Shown: positions 36,671 to 45,938, numbered from the stretch's first letter. The stretch is DNA of 64,000 nucleotides from Ponticaulis koreensis DSM 19734 (GCF_000420665.1 NZ_ATVJ01000001.1:930001-994000); one strand, 5' to 3'. Numbers and translations: made by a program. The notes: generated by a model not told the origin, from the letters alone.

Positions 36671-38029
36671 CTTCATCGGCTGTACCGGCACAATCCCCTG
36701 AGGCGTGTCCATCCGGTAGCCGGATTCATCACTGGAGCTTTGGCTCTGGCTCGTATCATTCGTAAGGCTGTTCATCAGCCAGAGAATGCCCGCAGCCAGA
36801 ATGAGCGCCGTGAGCAGTGTCACGAACAAATTCGGAAATGCCAGAAAGGCGCGGTGGGTTACCTGCCGCCCGGTCGACCAGAGTGCGCGCTCGCCAGAGG
36901 CTTGCGCGCCTTCAGGCGGATCATACAGATATCCACTCGTGTAGGGACTGAACTCACGTGTCTTGAACGCGATATCGCCCCAGCCGGTGGCGAAGGTGTG
37001 CGGTGACGCGTCATCAATCTCCCGAAAATAGCCTGTTGGCTCCTTCAGAATGATCGTCTGGTCAATCTGCGTCGGAAGCTGCATTGTGCGACCATCATTC
37101 AGTGATATTTCCAGAAACCGGATATTCTGAGAGATCGCATAAGCGGGAGCCGCTTGAACATATCTGTAGTGCCCGGACTTTCTATTGGCCTGTTCCTGTT
37201 TTTGTAGGCGTGTTGTCACGCGCCGGCTTTCGGCGGTGTCGAGGCGCCGGTTTACGAGCCAATCATCCAGTATGCGGCCCGGAAGCGGCAAGGTACGATG
37301 AGTGGATCGGAAATCTGATGATGCAATCTCCTGTTTGGGAATACGTTTTACGCGGCTCTGCAGCGTTCCGGCCAGGCTGTTGCACACGGCTTCGCCTACA
37401 ACGTAATGCGTGTCGGTGATAAAAAGGCAGACAAGGTAAAACGGCGTGTACAGGCCTTCAAAATCGGCATTGTCAGCCAGCTTGTGATCTGGGGACGGTC
37501 CATAGGCGACGTCCCGTCCATAGGGTGTGACCGCGCGAAGTGATTGATGCCTGACGGGCCCCAGAAACGTGTCGAGATCATCCTCATCAAAGAGCAGGCG
37601 CTCAAGTTGCGATGCCCCCGCGGTTCTGACTGGCAACATATCTGACGGGCGCAAACCGGAGGCCTTCAGTATGGCACGTAGTGCGCGTTTGTAATCTTCC
37701 CGCAGGATATTGCGCGCCTTCAAAGCCAGCGCGTGTCTGTTCTGGTTGCGCCGTATGCGGGCGAGTATTTTGAACAGGTTAAGCAGTAGGAAGATAATGC
37801 AAGCCGAAGCCGCCATGATCGCCAGTGCGACAAGCGCGGCATCCATATAGATCAGCCCGAAAATGGCTTCTCTTTCAGGACGGTCCCATTCGAGCGCCCA
37901 CGCAAAGCCATAGCCCATTACGGCGAGCTGGAGCAGAAATAGCAATACGGCAAAGCCCGGGCGTTCGATAATGTCATCGAATTGGAAGAACGCATGAAGT
38001 TCTTCCCGGCCTGCTGGCTTTACCGGCAT
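36656..38029 (-). CDS. Unrecognised membrane protein, 457 aa
   Basis: I do not recognise this family. Two hydrophobic helices lie near residues 28-46 and 62-90, with a third near 397-416. The 300-residue part between the second and third helices is soluble, with basic stretches (NILREDYKRALRAIL) and no visible catalytic motif. After the last helix comes a short Ser/Gln-rich tail. The start ATG at 38029 has GGGGGCAT closely upstream. It is convergent with flhG and divergent from the serine hydrolase. The layout suggests a large loop between membrane anchors; topology and role are open. Confidence 0.72.
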   Translation of the reverse strand: MPVKPAGREELHAFFQFDDIIERPGFAVLLFLLQLAVMGYGFAWALEWDRPEREAIFGLIYMDAALVALAIMAASACIIFLLLNLFKILARIRRNQNRHALALKARNILREDYKRALRAILKASGLRPSDMLPVRTAGASQLERLLFDEDDLDTFLGPVRHQSLRAVTPYGRDVAYGPSPDHKLADNADFEGLYTPFYLVCLFITDTHYVVGEAVCNSLAGTLQSRVKRIPKQEIASSDFRSTHRTLPLPGRILDDWLVNRRLDTAESRRVTTRLQKQEQANRKSGHYRYVQAAPAYAISQNIRFLEISLNDGRTMQLPTQIDQTIILKEPTGYFREIDDASPHTFATGWGDIAFKTREFSPYTSGYLYDPPEGAQASGERALWSTGRQVTHRAFLAFPNLFVTLLTALILAAGILWLMNSLTNDTSQSQSSSDESGYRMDTPQGIVPVQPMKDQRA

Positions 38030-38190
38030 TATTATGCCCCCGCCCGCGGAGCTGTATTGTTAAGTTGACGTCCCATTAGGATTTTCTTTAGCAGACGGTC
38101 TGAAGTTTGCATGCTCAATCCAACTAATAAGCGAGTCCTGTTCGGCGCATTCGCGGTATGAGCGGCACGGTCCTTCCGGAGAGATCTTGA

Positions 38191-39348
38191 ATGAAATTGG
38201 CTATGCAGTGGTTTTCGGGTCTGTTCATGGCGCTCTGTCTCGGCACGACGGCGCAGGCACAATCGATTGATTACGGCTATCTGGATGCTCGAATCCGCCT
38301 GCTGATGCAGCGCGACGACATGATGGGTCTCGCTGTCGCGGTCGTCGAAAACGGCGATATCCGGTTTGTGCGTGGCTATGGCCTCACTGAAGAGGGCGGC
38401 AGCCCGGTAAACACTGACACACGCTTCCGGTGGGCATCTGTTTCCAAAGGACTTGCGGGCACGATTGCAGCAGAACTCGATCATCAGGGCATTCTGTCTC
38501 TGGATGATACAGTGTCCGAATATCAGACAACTTTGCGTCTTCCGGGTTTTGGTGAAAACACCGCGACGCTTCGTGATGTTCTGTCTCACCGCCTTGGTCT
38601 TGTTTCCAACGCGTATGACAACATTCTTGAAAGTGGCCGTGAGCCGTCTACCATTCGCGGCATGCTGGGTGATCTCGATCTGATCTGCCCTGTCGGTCAG
38701 TGCCATGGATATCAGAACGTCGCGTTCGATACGATTGAAGAGGTGTTCTACGACACAACGGGCGACGACTTCGATACGATTGTCTCAGAACGTGTTTTCC
38801 GTCCGCTCGGCATGAGGAATGCGGCCTCCACTTATGAAGGCTTCGTAGATGGTGGCAATTATGCGCGCCCTTATAACTATCGCGGTGGCCGTATGGTCGC
38901 GGATCGCATCACGCCGCCTTACTTCCGTGTCGCTGCAGCAGGCGGTATCAGCTCGTCAGCGGATGATATGGCGCGCTATCTTCAGGCGCAGATGGGGCTT
39001 CGTCCTGCGGTTTTCTCTCAGGAAGCGCTGACCGAGGCGCACACGCCCATCGTTGAAACTCTTCGCGAAGCGCGCGGCATGGGCCGCCGTTATGACCGTA
39101 TTCAGGATGCTGATTATGGCCTTGGCTGGCGCATTTATGATTATGAAGGCCACACCGTGGTTGGGCACCGCGGTGCGGTGCGCGGCTATCGCGCTCTGAT
39201 CATGTTCGATCCGGAGCGTCAGACAGGCATTGCAGCGATGTGGAATTCAAATATCTCGCGCCCGACGGGTCTGCAGTTCGAGCTTATGGATATGGTCTAC
39301 GGTCTTGAGCACCGTGACTGGATGCGCCTTATGTCGGGGGACAGCTAA
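38191..39348 (+). CDS. Serine hydrolase of the beta-lactamase/PBP fold
   Basis: Secreted class C beta-lactamase-like hydrolase of 385 aa. The signal peptide covers about residues 1-23 (cut near AQA-QS). The catalytic SxxK is SVSK at 83-86 (Ser83, Lys86), inside RWASVSKGLAGT. A GHRGAVRGYRA stretch near residue 327 matches the HxG/KTG position of this family. The second catalytic motif is not an obvious YxN; NVAFDTIEEV fills a similar place. Such proteins act as esterases, D-aminopeptidases or peptidoglycan enzymes; the substrate is unknown. CGGAGAG lies about 12 nt before the ATG. Confidence 0.85.
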   Translation: MKLAMQWFSGLFMALCLGTTAQAQSIDYGYLDARIRLLMQRDDMMGLAVAVVENGDIRFVRGYGLTEEGGSPVNTDTRFRWASVSKGLAGTIAAELDHQGILSLDDTVSEYQTTLRLPGFGENTATLRDVLSHRLGLVSNAYDNILESGREPSTIRGMLGDLDLICPVGQCHGYQNVAFDTIEEVFYDTTGDDFDTIVSERVFRPLGMRNAASTYEGFVDGGNYARPYNYRGGRMVADRITPPYFRVAAAGGISSSADDMARYLQAQMGLRPAVFSQEALTEAHTPIVETLREARGMGRRYDRIQDADYGLGWRIYDYEGHTVVGHRGAVRGYRALIMFDPERQTGIAAMWNSNISRPTGLQFELMDMVYGLEHRDWMRLMSGDS

Positions 39349-39374
39349 GGCGCATCTGATTTCGTTTCGGAAAG

Positions 39375-40244
39375 TTAAGCCGCTTCAGGAACGTTGTTGA
39401 GCGCTTCTTCAAGCTGCGCGAAAGTCGGCTGCGCGGTGCTCGGAATATTGCCGCGACCGATCTCGACAGAAATCTGCGCTGCGTTGCCGTGCAAGTGCGC
39501 CACCAGAACGTCTTTGATGATCTGATAGAATTTGCCTTCTTCGTCGATCACTTCGCCCAGGCGTGCTGCGAACGGCCCAACCAGACCGTAAGCGAGAAAA
39601 ACGCCGAGGAATGTACCTACGAGCGCCGAACCGATCAGCTTACCGAGATATTCAGGCGGCTGGTTGATCGCGCCCATGGTTTTGATGATACCCAGAACCG
39701 CCGCAACAATGCCAAGAGCTGGAAGTGCGTCTGCCATGCCCTGAAGCGCATGAGCCGGAGCGTGCGCTTCATGGTGGTGCTTTTCGATCTGTTTCTCGAT
39801 GGCGTCTTCCACCTGATGCGGATCTTCCATGTTCATCGTCATCATGCGGAGCGTGTCGCAGATCAGATCGAGCGCGAAATGGTCCTTCATAATCTTCGGA
39901 TATTCCTGGAAAATGCGGGATTCTTTCGGGTTCTCGATATGCGCCTCAATGGCGACCACCCCTTTGGTCTTCATCGTCTTCGTTAAGACAAATAAGACCG
40001 ATAACAAGTCGGTATAGTCTTTAGGCTTCCATTTCGGTCCGGCCATGGCCTTACCAAAACCGCTCAAGACACCGAGCACAGTTTTGAAAGAGTTGCCGAT
40101 CAATAGCGCACCAACGGCGGCACCACCAATCATCATCATTTCAAAAGGTGCAGCTTTGATGATAACGTCAAAGTGTCCGCCGGCGAGCATGAAGCCCCCG
40201 AACACCATGCCGAAAACGACCACGATTCCAATGATCTGAAACAT
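39375..40244 (-). CDS. motA: Flagellar stator protein MotA
   Basis: Proton-channel stator subunit of 289 aa. The start is ATG 40244 (MFQIIGIVVVFGMVFGGFML), the canonical MotA N-terminus; a 13-residue longer frame is less likely. Four transmembrane helices are visible, two near the N-terminus and two around ALPALGIVAAVLGIIKTMG and LIGSALVGTFLGVFLAYGLVG. The conserved prolines are in PALG and GPFA. The cytoplasmic loop carries the charged residues that contact FliG. No motB lies next to it; as in Caulobacter, motB is probably elsewhere. Confidence 0.94.
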   Translation of the reverse strand: MFQIIGIVVVFGMVFGGFMLAGGHFDVIIKAAPFEMMMIGGAAVGALLIGNSFKTVLGVLSGFGKAMAGPKWKPKDYTDLLSVLFVLTKTMKTKGVVAIEAHIENPKESRIFQEYPKIMKDHFALDLICDTLRMMTMNMEDPHQVEDAIEKQIEKHHHEAHAPAHALQGMADALPALGIVAAVLGIIKTMGAINQPPEYLGKLIGSALVGTFLGVFLAYGLVGPFAARLGEVIDEEGKFYQIIKDVLVAHLHGNAAQISVEIGRGNIPSTAQPTFAQLEEALNNVPEAA

Positions 40245-40407
40245 CGAACCCAACTTTTCTGTTGTTATATTGGGTAACGTCATAGCCCATTAGGCTTAAC
40301 GCACGGTTTCTGCGGGGGCGGAATTAACGATAAGTCCGTCAATCGAATTTCATGAGCCGTACGACGTAAAGACAGTTGTTGACCGTCGCAAAAGCGAGGC
40401 GCAAAAG

Positions 40408-41709
40408 ATGGCCATGACAACTGAGGCAGCTTGCACGACACCCCCAGAAAGACGCGGCGCATTCCGCCTGCTCTTCTTTGCGCTGATGGCTGTTGGCGCG
40501 GGCAACACTATGCTCATCACCTCGGTCTTGCCTCTGCTTGTGCGCCGCCTGGAGTTGCCGGCCTGGACAGCGGGCGCGATCTTCTCGCTCTCTGCGTTTC
40601 TTTGGGTGGTGACCAGCCCGTATTGGGGAAAGAAGTCCAACCGGTGGGGACGCAGGCCGGTCGCCGCGCTAGGCATGGCGGGCTTTGCCCTGTCGATGAT
40701 TTTGTTCGGAACGGTGGGCGCGCTCAGCCTTGGCGGCTTTATCACCTTCTGGCCGCTCATCTTCGTACTCCTTATCTCTGGGCGGTCATTGTTCGGTATT
40801 TTCGGATCGGGTACGAACCCGGCCGCTCAGGCTTATGTGGCTGACCGGACCTCTTCCAAGAAACGGACTGAAGAAATCGCTTCGCTGACTTCGGGCTTCA
40901 CCTTTGGGACGGCGATCGGGCCAAGCCTTGCCGGTGTTCTGATCAAACAGGTCCATCTTCTCGCGCCGGTCTATGTCATTGCCATTATCGCAAGTGTGAT
41001 CGGCCTTTTGATCTGGTTCCGTCTGCCGGAAAATCGCCCGCCGCAGATCGAAGAGGTTGAGACCAATGAAGGGAAAGGGCTGTGGCGAGAGCCGGGGGTT
41101 CGGCCCTTCCTGATCTACGGCATCGGCCTCTCGCTTGTGTCCGGCGTGATGCTACAGACCTTCCCGTATTTTATGCTGGATCGTCTGTATGAGGCAGGGC
41201 TTCTGCCAGATGCCTCGCCGACGAATGAAAATCCGGGGGCTGGCGAGCTGAGTATCGTGATGACACTTGGCGCGCTTGCTACGCTCACAGCGCAACTTGC
41301 GCTGATCCCGAGATTGAAGCTCTCACCCAAAGCGCTCATGATTTCGGGCTCTGTGCTTTTGATCATGTCAGCGTTTCTGACCATTTCCATTCCGACGCTG
41401 GAAATCTTTGGCCTCGCGCAAATTCTCTACGGAATCGGGCAGGGCTTTTCACGGCCGGGTTTTACCTCGGGCGCATCGCTTGCCGTTGGTACGACGCTGC
41501 AGGGCAATGTGGCAGGTCTGGTGACGGCAGCAAACGGCATGGGGTTTGTCGCCTCACCTATATTTGGGCTGTGGGCGTATGAGAACATACACCCGGCTTT
41601 CCCGTTTATCTTTTCAGCAGTGGTTCTGAGCTTTATGGGGCTGTTCGCCTATTTCCGCGCGACAGCCTCATATGCAGATGAAGACGAAGCAGAAACGCCT
41701 GACGTCTAG
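40408..41709 (+). CDS. MFS transporter
   Basis: Major facilitator superfamily protein of 433 aa with about 12 helices. The cytoplasmic loop 2-3 motif appears as YWGKKSNRWGRRPVAALG (about residues 71-88). Motif 4/5 regions follow, with SLFGIFGSGTNPAAQAYVADRT. It resembles the TCR/Tet-type drug:H+ antiporter subfamily, but the substrate is not readable. The start is ATG 40408, or 40414. Its TAG overlaps the stop of the convergent transglycosylase gene within CTAG (41706-41709). Confidence 0.88.
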   Translation: MAMTTEAACTTPPERRGAFRLLFFALMAVGAGNTMLITSVLPLLVRRLELPAWTAGAIFSLSAFLWVVTSPYWGKKSNRWGRRPVAALGMAGFALSMILFGTVGALSLGGFITFWPLIFVLLISGRSLFGIFGSGTNPAAQAYVADRTSSKKRTEEIASLTSGFTFGTAIGPSLAGVLIKQVHLLAPVYVIAIIASVIGLLIWFRLPENRPPQIEEVETNEGKGLWREPGVRPFLIYGIGLSLVSGVMLQTFPYFMLDRLYEAGLLPDASPTNENPGAGELSIVMTLGALATLTAQLALIPRLKLSPKALMISGSVLLIMSAFLTISIPTLEIFGLAQILYGIGQGFSRPGFTSGASLAVGTTLQGNVAGLVTAANGMGFVASPIFGLWAYENIHPAFPFIFSAVVLSFMGLFAYFRATASYADEDEAETPDV

Positions 41710-43001
41710 CTCGCGGCAAGCACTGCGGCGAGCGCAGTACGTGTCGGAAAGCCGTCCGCCATCATGCCGCGATCAATCTGGAAGCGCTGTAGCGCTCCGC
41801 GTGTGCCGCGTCCGGCAATGCCGTCTGCAGGGCCTGCATTATATCCAAGGCGGTTCAGCGCAACCTGAAGCTGTTCGATTTCAGAAATGCTGAGGCGATC
41901 AATACCACGCGGCCATGCGCCGGTTGGTGCGCCGCGCCCGCTCACGCCTTCAGCAATCAGGCTGACAGAGAGCGCGTAGGAGTCTGCGCGGTTGTAAGTC
42001 TTGATGACGTCGAAGTTCGGGTAGAGCAGGAAGGCTGGGCCCGTTGCGCCAGCAGGAAGCCAGAGCTCTGCCTCGCCGACGCCAGCCGGGTCGAGGTTCA
42101 GGCGGTTTGCCGGAACGATCCCGATTTGCTGCCAGAACTGGGTTGGACGATCGACACCGTTCGCGAGGGCGTAATCGAAATTCTGAGGCAGAACGACTTC
42201 AACCAGAGACGGTTCGCCCGGGCGCCAGCCTGAAGCGCTCAGATAATTACCCGCAGACGCCAGCGCGTCTGCGCGCGCCCGCCAGACGTCTTTTGTGCCA
42301 TCACCTGTCCAGTCGACGGCATAGGCGACGTAAGTTGTCGGCATGAATTGGGTCTGGCCCATAGCGCCGGCCCAACCGGCGATCAGTTCGTGGCGATAGG
42401 CGTCACCATTTTCCAGAATGGTCATCAGGGCGAGGAGTTCACGTTCCGCAAAGCTGCGACGACGACCTTCAGCGGCCATGGAGGCGAGTGCGGATGGCGC
42501 ATCGAAATCGCCAATATAGCCGCCATAGCTGGTTTCCATGCCCCAAATGGCGACAAGGTATTCGCGCTGCACGCCATAAGTCGTCTCAAGTGCACCGAAC
42601 AGGCTGGAGTCGGCGGCGAGACGTTCGCGGCCGTTCGTCAGGCGTCGCTGGCTGACCGTATCGTCTACATATTCCCAGATCGGCTTTGAGAACTCGGCCT
42701 GATCCACGGCTTCGGAGCTACGCTCCAGAAACACGCTCATAGGCTCGATGCCCTCTAGAATCGACCGGATTGTCTCGATCTGGTGACCCGCATTTCGGGC
42801 CCGAACAGCGAATTCATCGCGCCAGGCATCAAGGCCTGCATGGCCAGAGCTGGCAAACGCGCCAATCGAGGATGATACGCTTGGTGGGACGGGTGTTACA
42901 GCGCTCGGACCGGAGATATCAGCCGATTGAGGTGAGCTTTCGCAGGCAGCAAGTGCGACAGTTGCGGACAGCAGGAAAGTGCGCAGCATAAGGCTCGTCA
43001 T
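41706..43001 (-). CDS. MltB-type lytic murein transglycosylase lipoprotein
   Basis: Peptidoglycan-cleaving lipoprotein of 431 aa. The lipobox is LAAC with Cys20. The SLT_2 catalytic domain (about residues 55-345) carries Glu156 in AIWGMETSYGGYIG and AGWAGAMGQTQFMPTTYV. A C-terminal peptidoglycan-binding domain (about 368-425) has LQVALNRLGYNAGPADGIAGRGTRGALQRFQ, the PG_binding_1 pattern. It acts at the outer membrane inner leaflet or periplasm in wall turnover. It is the last gene before a 161-bp gap ahead of rpmJ. Confidence 0.92.
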   Translation of the reverse strand: MTSLMLRTFLLSATVALAACESSPQSADISGPSAVTPVPPSVSSSIGAFASSGHAGLDAWRDEFAVRARNAGHQIETIRSILEGIEPMSVFLERSSEAVDQAEFSKPIWEYVDDTVSQRRLTNGRERLAADSSLFGALETTYGVQREYLVAIWGMETSYGGYIGDFDAPSALASMAAEGRRRSFAERELLALMTILENGDAYRHELIAGWAGAMGQTQFMPTTYVAYAVDWTGDGTKDVWRARADALASAGNYLSASGWRPGEPSLVEVVLPQNFDYALANGVDRPTQFWQQIGIVPANRLNLDPAGVGEAELWLPAGATGPAFLLYPNFDVIKTYNRADSYALSVSLIAEGVSGRGAPTGAWPRGIDRLSISEIEQLQVALNRLGYNAGPADGIAGRGTRGALQRFQIDRGMMADGFPTRTALAAVLAAS

Positions 43002-43162
43002 CGGTCGTAATCCCTAAAATATCCCCCGCGAAATGGATAACTGTAATTGTATTCTTTGCCAAACCCTGTTTCGCAGCATTTCAGGGCAACTCTCCGGTTG
43101 ACTCTGTCGCGGCAAGCCTGTAGTTCCCGCGCTTCGTTTCACCAACCGACGGCAGAGAAACC

Positions 43163-43288
43163 ATGAAAGTTAAGTCATCCCTCAAAGCCCTTAAAGAGCG
43201 TCACCGGGATTGCAAAGTGGTGCGTCGCCGTGGTCGCGTTTACGTGATCAACAAAACTGATCCACGTTTCAAGGCTAAGCAAGGCTAA
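43163..43288 (+). CDS. rpmJ: Ribosomal protein L36 (YkgO-like)
   Basis: A 41-aa basic protein of the 50S subunit. The pattern [20 protein letters not shown] followed by [20 protein letters not shown] is the standard L36 of alphaproteobacteria. This type keeps a single cysteine (Cys17) instead of the zinc CxxC set, so it resembles the zinc-free form. It is too short for most gene callers. The 5' region has a possible -35 TTGACT at 43099-43104. A strong hairpin (43373-43401) lies about 85 bases downstream. Confidence 0.95.
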   Translation: MKVKSSLKALKERHRDCKVVRRRGRVYVINKTDPRFKAKQG

Positions 43289-43372
43289 ACAGCTGCCCCT
43301 CGGGCGCTTGTTTGACTGGCTGAGCATTGTGGACACGACCACTGCTCTGAAACCACATGCTCCGGAAATTGC

Positions 43373-43401
43373 AGGTGACGAAGCCATGAGCTTCGTCACC
43401 T
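43373..43401 (+). terminator. Hairpin downstream of rpmJ
   Basis: AGGTGACGAAG (43373-43383) pairs perfectly with CTTCGTCACCT (43391-43401) around a 7-nt loop, followed by TTT. The T-run is short. It lies between rpmJ and the TPR gene and may end the rpmJ transcript. The rest of the 43289-43536 gap shows no gene. Confidence 0.6.
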
Positions 43402-43536
43402 TTCGCATGTCTGGAGTTCTGTACGAAACGCGTGCACGACGTGTTCAAAGGCAGCCTGCTGTCCAAATGGTCTATTGACCGGCACGGTCGGCTCTACAAT
43501 GTTAGGTGAAGCCGCAACGGGGATAGAACGCGTTTC

Positions 43537-44070
43537 ATGTTACCAACCTTAGTCTCAGCTTTTGCCGGACTTGTTCTGGTGGCCACGTCAGGTGGGCCCT
43601 CTGATGAGATGTTTGAGGCATTGAGACGAGCGCCCGAAGGCCCGAGCGCCGAACAGCTTGAAGCTGATGTATCGGCGGCGCTCCGTGAATCAGGGTCTGC
43701 AACGGCCGATATTCTTCTCGAACGCGCGATGGTCGCTCAGACAATGCAGGACTTTGACCTGTCTCGCGAATTTCTGGATCGGGCGATTGCCGTTGAACCG
43801 GATTTTGCTGAGGCCTGGTTCCAGCGTGCAATGCTCTTCATTGTCGATGAAGCCTACGACCAGGCAATCCTCGACCTGAATGAAGCGCTGACCCACGAGC
43901 CGCGTCATTTCAATGCGTGGCTGATGCTGGGCAATGTGTTCGAGCAGCTGGGTCAGAATCGCGAAGCTGTCGAAGCGTACCGGGAAGTGTTGGCGATCCA
44001 TCCAAACCATGAGCGCGCTCGTACACAGGTCAGGCGTCTGGAACCATTAGTGTTTGGCCGCGCTATCTGA
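43537..44070 (+). CDS. Tetratricopeptide-repeat protein
   Basis: A 177-aa protein with an N-terminal hydrophobic segment (about residues 1-17), which may be a signal peptide or anchor. Two to three TPR units follow from about residue 60 to 165; the clearest are around AWFQRAMLFIVDEAYDQAILDLNEAL and AWLMLGNVFEQLGQNREAVEAY. It is probably a periplasmic or membrane-bound protein-interaction module. The lipoprotein hydrolase gene starts four bases after its stop, and gapR follows that, so the three may share a transcript. Confidence 0.8.
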   Translation: MLPTLVSAFAGLVLVATSGGPSDEMFEALRRAPEGPSAEQLEADVSAALRESGSATADILLERAMVAQTMQDFDLSREFLDRAIAVEPDFAEAWFQRAMLFIVDEAYDQAILDLNEALTHEPRHFNAWLMLGNVFEQLGQNREAVEAYREVLAIHPNHERARTQVRRLEPLVFGRAI

Positions 44071-44074
44071 GGTT

Positions 44075-45055
44075 ATGACCGCTTTTCGATTTTCTCTCGC
44101 GCTTATGGCGCTCCTGTCACTTTCAGCCTGCATCACTTCGCCCATGTATACGTCTCGCGTTGAAGCCCGTTATCCGCCCGCCGGAGAGTTCGTCTCGTTT
44201 GAAGGCGAAGAGTTACATGTCGTACGTCGCGGAGAGGGGCGACCGGTTCTGATGATCCATGGTGCGAGCGGCAATTTGCGCGAGTTCAGCTTCACGCTTG
44301 CTCCACATCTGGAAGATGCTCCTGTAGAGCTCATTATGGTCGACCGGCCCGGACATGGTTATTCAGGGCGGTTTGGAGACGCTTACGAACTTGGTGAACA
44401 GGCGCGAGCTATGGCCGCCGCTGTTCAGGCGGGAGGCGGCGAGCCTGTGGTTGTCGTTGGGCACTCATTTGGCGGCGCTGTGGCGCTTCGGTTTGCACTG
44501 GATTATCCCGAGCTGACGCGAGGTATCGTCCTTTCGGCGCCGGTAACCCATGACTGGGGCAGTGGCGGTGTCACCTGGTACAATAAGATCGCATCTATTC
44601 CGGCTATCGGTCATGCTTTCTCTCAGTTTGCGCCGCTCGTCGGGCCAGATATTGCGCGCTCCAGCCTTGAGAGCCTGTTTTCGCCTGCGCCGGTGCCGGA
44701 AGGCTATGCTGAAAACCTCGGTGTGGATCTCTTGTTTCGCCCACCGAATTTTCGCGCGAACGCGCACGACCTGATCAATCTGCGCGATGAGCTAAGCGTG
44801 CAGGAGGCGCGGTATGCGCGCGAGCTGAATGTGCCCGTGGTTTTGTTCTCGGGAACGTATGACACGGTCATCAAGCCGAGCCTTCACGCTGCGCGGCTAA
44901 GACGCGATTCACCAGACCATGTTGTGCTTGTCCCGCTGGAGGATGAAGGGCATATGCCTCACCACGCGAAAGCAGCGCTTATCGCAGAGACAATCGCTCG
45001 ACTCGCACGCGGCGAATCGGTGCAGACATCGGATTTTCTGAACGTAACGGGGTAA
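44075..45055 (+). CDS. Alpha/beta-hydrolase lipoprotein
   Basis: Alpha/beta-hydrolase fold enzyme of 326 aa, predicted to be a lipoprotein (lipobox LSAC, Cys19). The nucleophile elbow is VVVGHSFGG (Ser about 135). The oxyanion strand has PVLMIHGASGN, the acid is likely in the GTYDTVIK region, and the catalytic His is in DEGHMPHHA near residue 298. The start is ATG 44075; a TTG 21 nt upstream would spoil the signal. The substrate is unknown. It lies between a TPR gene and gapR with a 3-bp gap to the latter. Confidence 0.85.
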   Translation: MTAFRFSLALMALLSLSACITSPMYTSRVEARYPPAGEFVSFEGEELHVVRRGEGRPVLMIHGASGNLREFSFTLAPHLEDAPVELIMVDRPGHGYSGRFGDAYELGEQARAMAAAVQAGGGEPVVVVGHSFGGAVALRFALDYPELTRGIVLSAPVTHDWGSGGVTWYNKIASIPAIGHAFSQFAPLVGPDIARSSLESLFSPAPVPEGYAENLGVDLLFRPPNFRANAHDLINLRDELSVQEARYARELNVPVVLFSGTYDTVIKPSLHAARLRRDSPDHVVLVPLEDEGHMPHHAKAALIAETIARLARGESVQTSDFLNVTG

Positions 45056-45058
45056 GTC

Positions 45059-45334
45059 ATGTCAGACGAAGAGTATTCCAACGTATCCATGCAATCGCTG
45101 AACGAAGCGACGAAGGAAAAGCTTCGCCAGACGGTCGCCCGTATCGAGCGGCTGGAAGAAGAGAAAACGGAAGTCGCTCAGCAGATCAAAGACGTTTATG
45201 CGGAAGCCAAGGCTTTTGGTTTTGATGTGAAGGCGCTTCGCCAGATCATCAAAATCCGTAAAACAGACCGTCAGGAACGTGAAGAGCAGGAAATGGTTCT
45301 GGAAACCTATCTGCTCGCGCTTGGCGAGATCTGA
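45059..45334 (+). CDS. gapR: Nucleoid-associated protein GapR (DUF2312)
   Basis: Small coiled-coil DNA-binding protein of 91 aa. The diagnostic stretch is LNEATKEKLRQTVARIERLE (about residues 14-33), then GFDVKALRQIIKIRK (about 59-73). In Caulobacter, GapR binds overtwisted AT-rich DNA ahead of forks and RNA polymerase and stimulates gyrase and topo IV. It is often called UPF0335. It begins three bases after the hydrolase gene and ends in a strong terminator. Confidence 0.93.
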   Translation: MSDEEYSNVSMQSLNEATKEKLRQTVARIERLEEEKTEVAQQIKDVYAEAKAFGFDVKALRQIIKIRKTDRQEREEQEMVLETYLLALGEI

Positions 45335-45346
45335 TTTTCAGGCAAT

Positions 45347-45380
45347 AAAAAATGGCGCGATCATTCGCGCCATTTTTGTT
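45347..45380 (+). terminator. Rho-independent terminator of gapR
   Basis: AAAAATGGCGCG (45348-45359) pairs with CGCGCCATTTTT (45366-45377) around a 6-nt loop, with a T-run. It lies about 13 bases after the gapR stop and, being A-rich on the 5' side, may also serve the convergent gene. Confidence 0.93.
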
Positions 45381-45401
45381 TAAGTTGCGATGTGGTGCAG
45401 C

Positions 45402-45719
45402 TTATTCGAATTCAGTGCCAACAAGCGCAGCTTCGTTGGTGAATGCTGCGAGGTTCATTTCGCGGCCTTGCTGAACAGCAGCTTCATAAGAGCGACGGAC
45501 GCATGCGCGCTCTGCAGCAGCTCGGCTGCGCACAGCTGAGAATTCAAAATCAGTTTCCGCGCAGATCGTACGTGCAGCTTCAAGAACCAGCTGGTGTGCT
45601 TCTACGATTTCAGCGGCAGACTGAGGCTCAACAGCGACTTTCACGTCGATAGAGTCCTGCGCATATGCGCCGCCAGCGATGAGGGTGAAGAGTGAAGCCC
45701 AAGCGAATGCTTTTTTCAT
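45402..45719 (-). CDS. UrcA-like secreted small protein
   Basis: A 105-aa protein with a signal peptide (about residues 1-20, cut near AYA-QD). The mature part has the UrcA-type layout: a helix ending in ARTICAET (Cys about 53) and a second cysteine in AERACVRRSY (about 73). UrcA-family proteins are small periplasmic proteins of Caulobacterales and Sphingomonadales with no known function. A related protein is encoded at 51486-51809. It converges on the gapR terminator. Confidence 0.7.
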   Translation of the reverse strand: MKKAFAWASLFTLIAGGAYAQDSIDVKVAVEPQSAAEIVEAHQLVLEAARTICAETDFEFSAVRSRAAAERACVRRSYEAAVQQGREMNLAAFTNEAALVGTEFE

Positions 45720-45938
45720 AACAGAGTGTCCTTACAGAGGTTGATCCCGGAAACTCCCTAAAAGAACACCGGACTTGAACGCCGGATTAAAGGCATAATA
45801 CAATACAGCTACTATTCCTAAAGCCTATAATTGGGCATTGGTGGTATGCTGTTGCGCATAGATAATCTATGCAGGACTGCCCTCTGGAATGTTTCTTTAA
45901 AGGCGTTAAATTTGTCCGCGCTGAAAGGGTGAAGCTTC

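Noticed and set aside
40245-40283. 13-residue extension of MotA
   Set aside because: The family N-terminus begins MFQIIGI at 40244.
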